Part shown: piece after piece, positions 13,547 to 15,002 of the stretch
Position numbering within the stretch: position 1 is the first letter of the stretch
How the letters are laid out: the number at the start of each line of letters is the position of its first letter
Assembly: GCA_002508425.1 (NCBI GenBank)
Contig: DAKU01000107.1
Location: forward strand, 1-15,002
Length of the DNA stretch: 15,002 nt
Direction: 5' to 3'
DNA from: Methanosarcinaceae archaeon UBA470
Lineage (GTDB): Archaea; Halobacteriota; Methanosarcinia; Methanosarcinales; Methanosarcinaceae
Notes under the pieces: model-generated
Database searches by the model: none
What the model saw: only the letters and a program-made list of their open reading frames with translations
Told to the model about the DNA's origin: nothing
Position numbers and translations under genes: made by a program

Positions 13547-14524
13547 CTACTTTCCCCCTCCATGCAAGGCCTGTATTTGTGTTCTAAGCTTCCAGTCCAG
13601 CTCAGACAAGCCGTTAGTTTCAAATTCATGAGTCAAGAACCTTGGTCTGACGAAATCCACGATTTCCCTGCATCTTTCGTCAGTAAAAGGCATATGCTGA
13701 TCTATTTTAGACACATGTTCCATGACAGCAATAAGCCGTTCATGGAACGAAAGATCATAATAACCCTCTGGTACTCCTTCTTTTGCTATCCGCATCTGAT
13801 AATCACCCGAAAGACTGCAATGGAAATGCATTCCCTCTATCCTGTCAATAATATTCCCCGGATACCTGCCCAGTACTTCAAGCACCGAATTAATTGCAGT
13901 TTTTTCCTCAGTACAATTCATAATGGCATTCATCAAATGGCCTGTGTCAAGCGTAAAAGCCCAGTTCTCAAATTCAAGGGAATTCACAAAATGCATTGTT
14001 GCAGCAGTATCCAGCAGGTTTAAGCCAGGCCACCACAAATTCTCGAAAAAGAGTCTCACAGGTGGCTCTCCCTTTGGAAGAACAGATACAGACTCATTGA
14101 GAAACTCTGCTGTAGTATCCATAACTTCTATATCAGATACCCCGAAATCCCGGGTGAACACATGGTCCAGTTCCACATAAGCAACATGGAAAACCCCGTA
14201 TTTAGCATTAAGAGATGCAGCATTCTTAAGTGCATTTCTAAAATTCCCTATCACATCCTGACGGTCATGTCCTCCAAATAAGAAAAACTTTTCATTTTCA
14301 TCCATATCCTCATTAAAAGCGTTCTCATCCACCCATGCACGGTGCCTCCCCATCCAATAAGGCAAATGCACACCTTCAACCACCCCAGAAGGAAAATCCT
14401 GAAGAGTTGTATGATCAACAAAAAGTTCCACACCGTCCAATCCACGAGAGTGCAAGAAAGACTTCACTTTGTTCCAGTCATTTCCAAAACGTGATAGATC
14501 GCTCTCATGAAGAGAGAAGTTCAT
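13547..14524 (-). CDS. TIM-barrel protein of the AP-endonuclease-2 / sugar-phosphate isomerase fold
   Basis: The 325-residue protein has the metal-site pattern of the PF01261 superfamily: GVHLPYW (H53), VFHVAY (H113), FENLWWPG (E161), TLDTGH (D193, H196), GMHFHCS (H233/H235) and THEF (E300). These resemble the endonuclease IV ligand series, but the RxDRHH segment carrying the last two endonuclease IV ligands is not seen: the region after HFHCS reads SGDYQMRIAKEG. A metal-dependent isomerase or epimerase is therefore as likely as a DNA-acting enzyme. The ATG at 14524 has AAGGAA upstream. It lies 67 bases after the unknown gene on the same strand and precedes the ArsR-type gene. No signal peptide or membrane segment is seen. 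Confidence 0.82.
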   Translation of the reverse strand: MNFSLHESDLSRFGNDWNKVKSFLHSRGLDGVELFVDHTTLQDFPSGVVEGVHLPYWMGRHRAWVDENAFNEDMDENEKFFLFGGHDRQDVIGNFRNALKNAASLNAKYGVFHVAYVELDHVFTRDFGVSDIEVMDTTAEFLNESVSVLPKGEPPVRLFFENLWWPGLNLLDTAATMHFVNSLEFENWAFTLDTGHLMNAIMNCTEEKTAINSVLEVLGRYPGNIIDRIEGMHFHCSLSGDYQMRIAKEGVPEGYYDLSFHERLIAVMEHVSKIDQHMPFTDERCREIVDFVRPRFLTHEFETNGLSELDWKLRTQIQALHGGGK

Positions 14525-14591
14525 TAATTCCTTAATACTAAAACCTCACAAAAATGTATGAAATATCTATGGGATGTATGATGATAAGGAA

Positions 14592-15002
14592 TCATGTATC
14601 TCCCATCATACCATTCTTCACCAGCCAGGCTGTCATATAAACCAGGTTATCAACAATACTATCATAATCGCTCAGCAAGTCCTCAGGTGGCTTTTGGTTG
14701 CTTTGCATTATATGCGGAAGCTGCCGAATAAGAGCCAGAGCCATTGTCCTTGCTGAAGTATCAGGAAGCAAACCCCAAGAAACCTCATCTACGATGTGTG
14801 TAATTGCAGCTGTGGCTGCTACCAGCGAAGGGTTAAGAGCCAACTCTCTCAGGTCTTTCAAGAAACGCATTTTACGATTCTCACCTGCCATATGAGAAGC
14901 CACTTTCCAGTAATACGCTTCGTCCACCCCGAATCTTTCAAGCCTTAACAGCATATTGCGCTGGGAAATAGGCGTAAGTTCCGACTGCTTTTCAAGTGCT
15001 TT
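14592..15002 (-). CDS. Unrecognised alpha-helical protein (N-terminus beyond window edge)
   Basis: An open frame runs from the window edge to a stop at 14592, covering 136 codons; sixteen of them precede the first in-window methionine (at 14954), so the true start is outside. The visible part is mostly helical (LLRLERFGVDEAYYWKVASH, then RELALNPSLVAATAAITHIV and SARTMALALIRQLPHI). It ends with a possible hydrophobic helix (SIVDNLVYMTAWLV) near the C-terminus. No catalytic or metal-binding motif is apparent and the family is not recognised. The TIM-barrel gene begins 67 bases downstream on the same strand, so the two may be co-transcribed. Its codon use looks like that of its neighbours. Confidence 0.7.
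   Translation of the reverse strand, partial: KALEKQSELTPISQRNMLLRLERFGVDEAYYWKVASHMAGENRKMRFLKDLRELALNPSLVAATAAITHIVDEVSWGLLPDTSARTMALALIRQLPHIMQSNQKPPEDLLSDYDSIVDNLVYMTAWLVKNGMMGDT

Noticed and set aside
14554..14581. Direct repeat ATGTATGA (14554-14561 and 14574-14581) before the TIM-barrel gene
   Set aside because: It is an 8-base A/T-rich word in the short spacer between two genes; too weak to call an operator.
1..15002. CRISPR array, insertion sequence, integrase or prophage genes
   Set aside because: No regularly spaced repeats, transposase, integrase or phage-like frames were seen on either strand.

Overview
The window looks like chromosomal DNA of a methanogenic archaeon, most likely a methylotrophic member of the Methanosarcinaceae (Methanolobus / Methanococcoides / Methanomethylovorans type). 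This is inferred from the archaeal-type S-adenosylmethionine synthetase, the long-form HisG, a PAS-rich histidine kinase with a LytS-type membrane domain, an intron-bearing tRNA-Tyr with the archaeal C1-G72 pair, no encoded CCA on the tRNAs, AT-rich archaeal TATA boxes and several apparently leaderless starts. The genus cannot be fixed from the sequence alone.

Left part (1-4100): a truncated flavodoxin-fold gene on the minus strand, then about 700 bases of AT-rich DNA holding a broken HicB-like antitoxin relic, then two plus-strand genes: an 822-residue sensor histidine kinase (5TMR-LYT, three PAS domains, HisKA, HATPase) with no response regulator beside it, and a small cupin.

Middle (4100-8620): a gene-poor stretch, then minus-strand tRNA-Tyr(GTA), with a 39-nt intron, and tRNA-Asp(GTC), followed by the archaeal S-adenosylmethionine synthetase on the minus strand. 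A 300-base divergent intergenic region, rich in inverted and direct repeats, separates it from plus-strand hisG-hisA-hisB. hisG (step 1), hisA (step 4) and hisB (the dehydratase step) are three non-consecutive steps of histidine synthesis. hisB seems to have its own TATA box and a leaderless start.

Right part (8620-15002): everything is on the minus strand. In transcription order: an unrecognised alpha-helical protein (cut by the window edge), a TIM-barrel protein of the AP-endonuclease-2 / sugar-phosphate isomerase fold, an ArsR-type regulator fused to a DUF4430-like domain, then a tight three-gene operon: a radical SAM protein with a C-terminal helix-hairpin-helix, a DUF4130 protein, and a MutS-family ATPase with an N-terminal helix-hairpin-helix region. 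The first two are the known co-occurring pair of putative DNA modification/repair proteins (TIGR03916/TIGR03915 type). Tight linkage to a MutS-like ATPase suggests an uncharacterised three-part DNA-repair or base-processing system, the most interesting item here.
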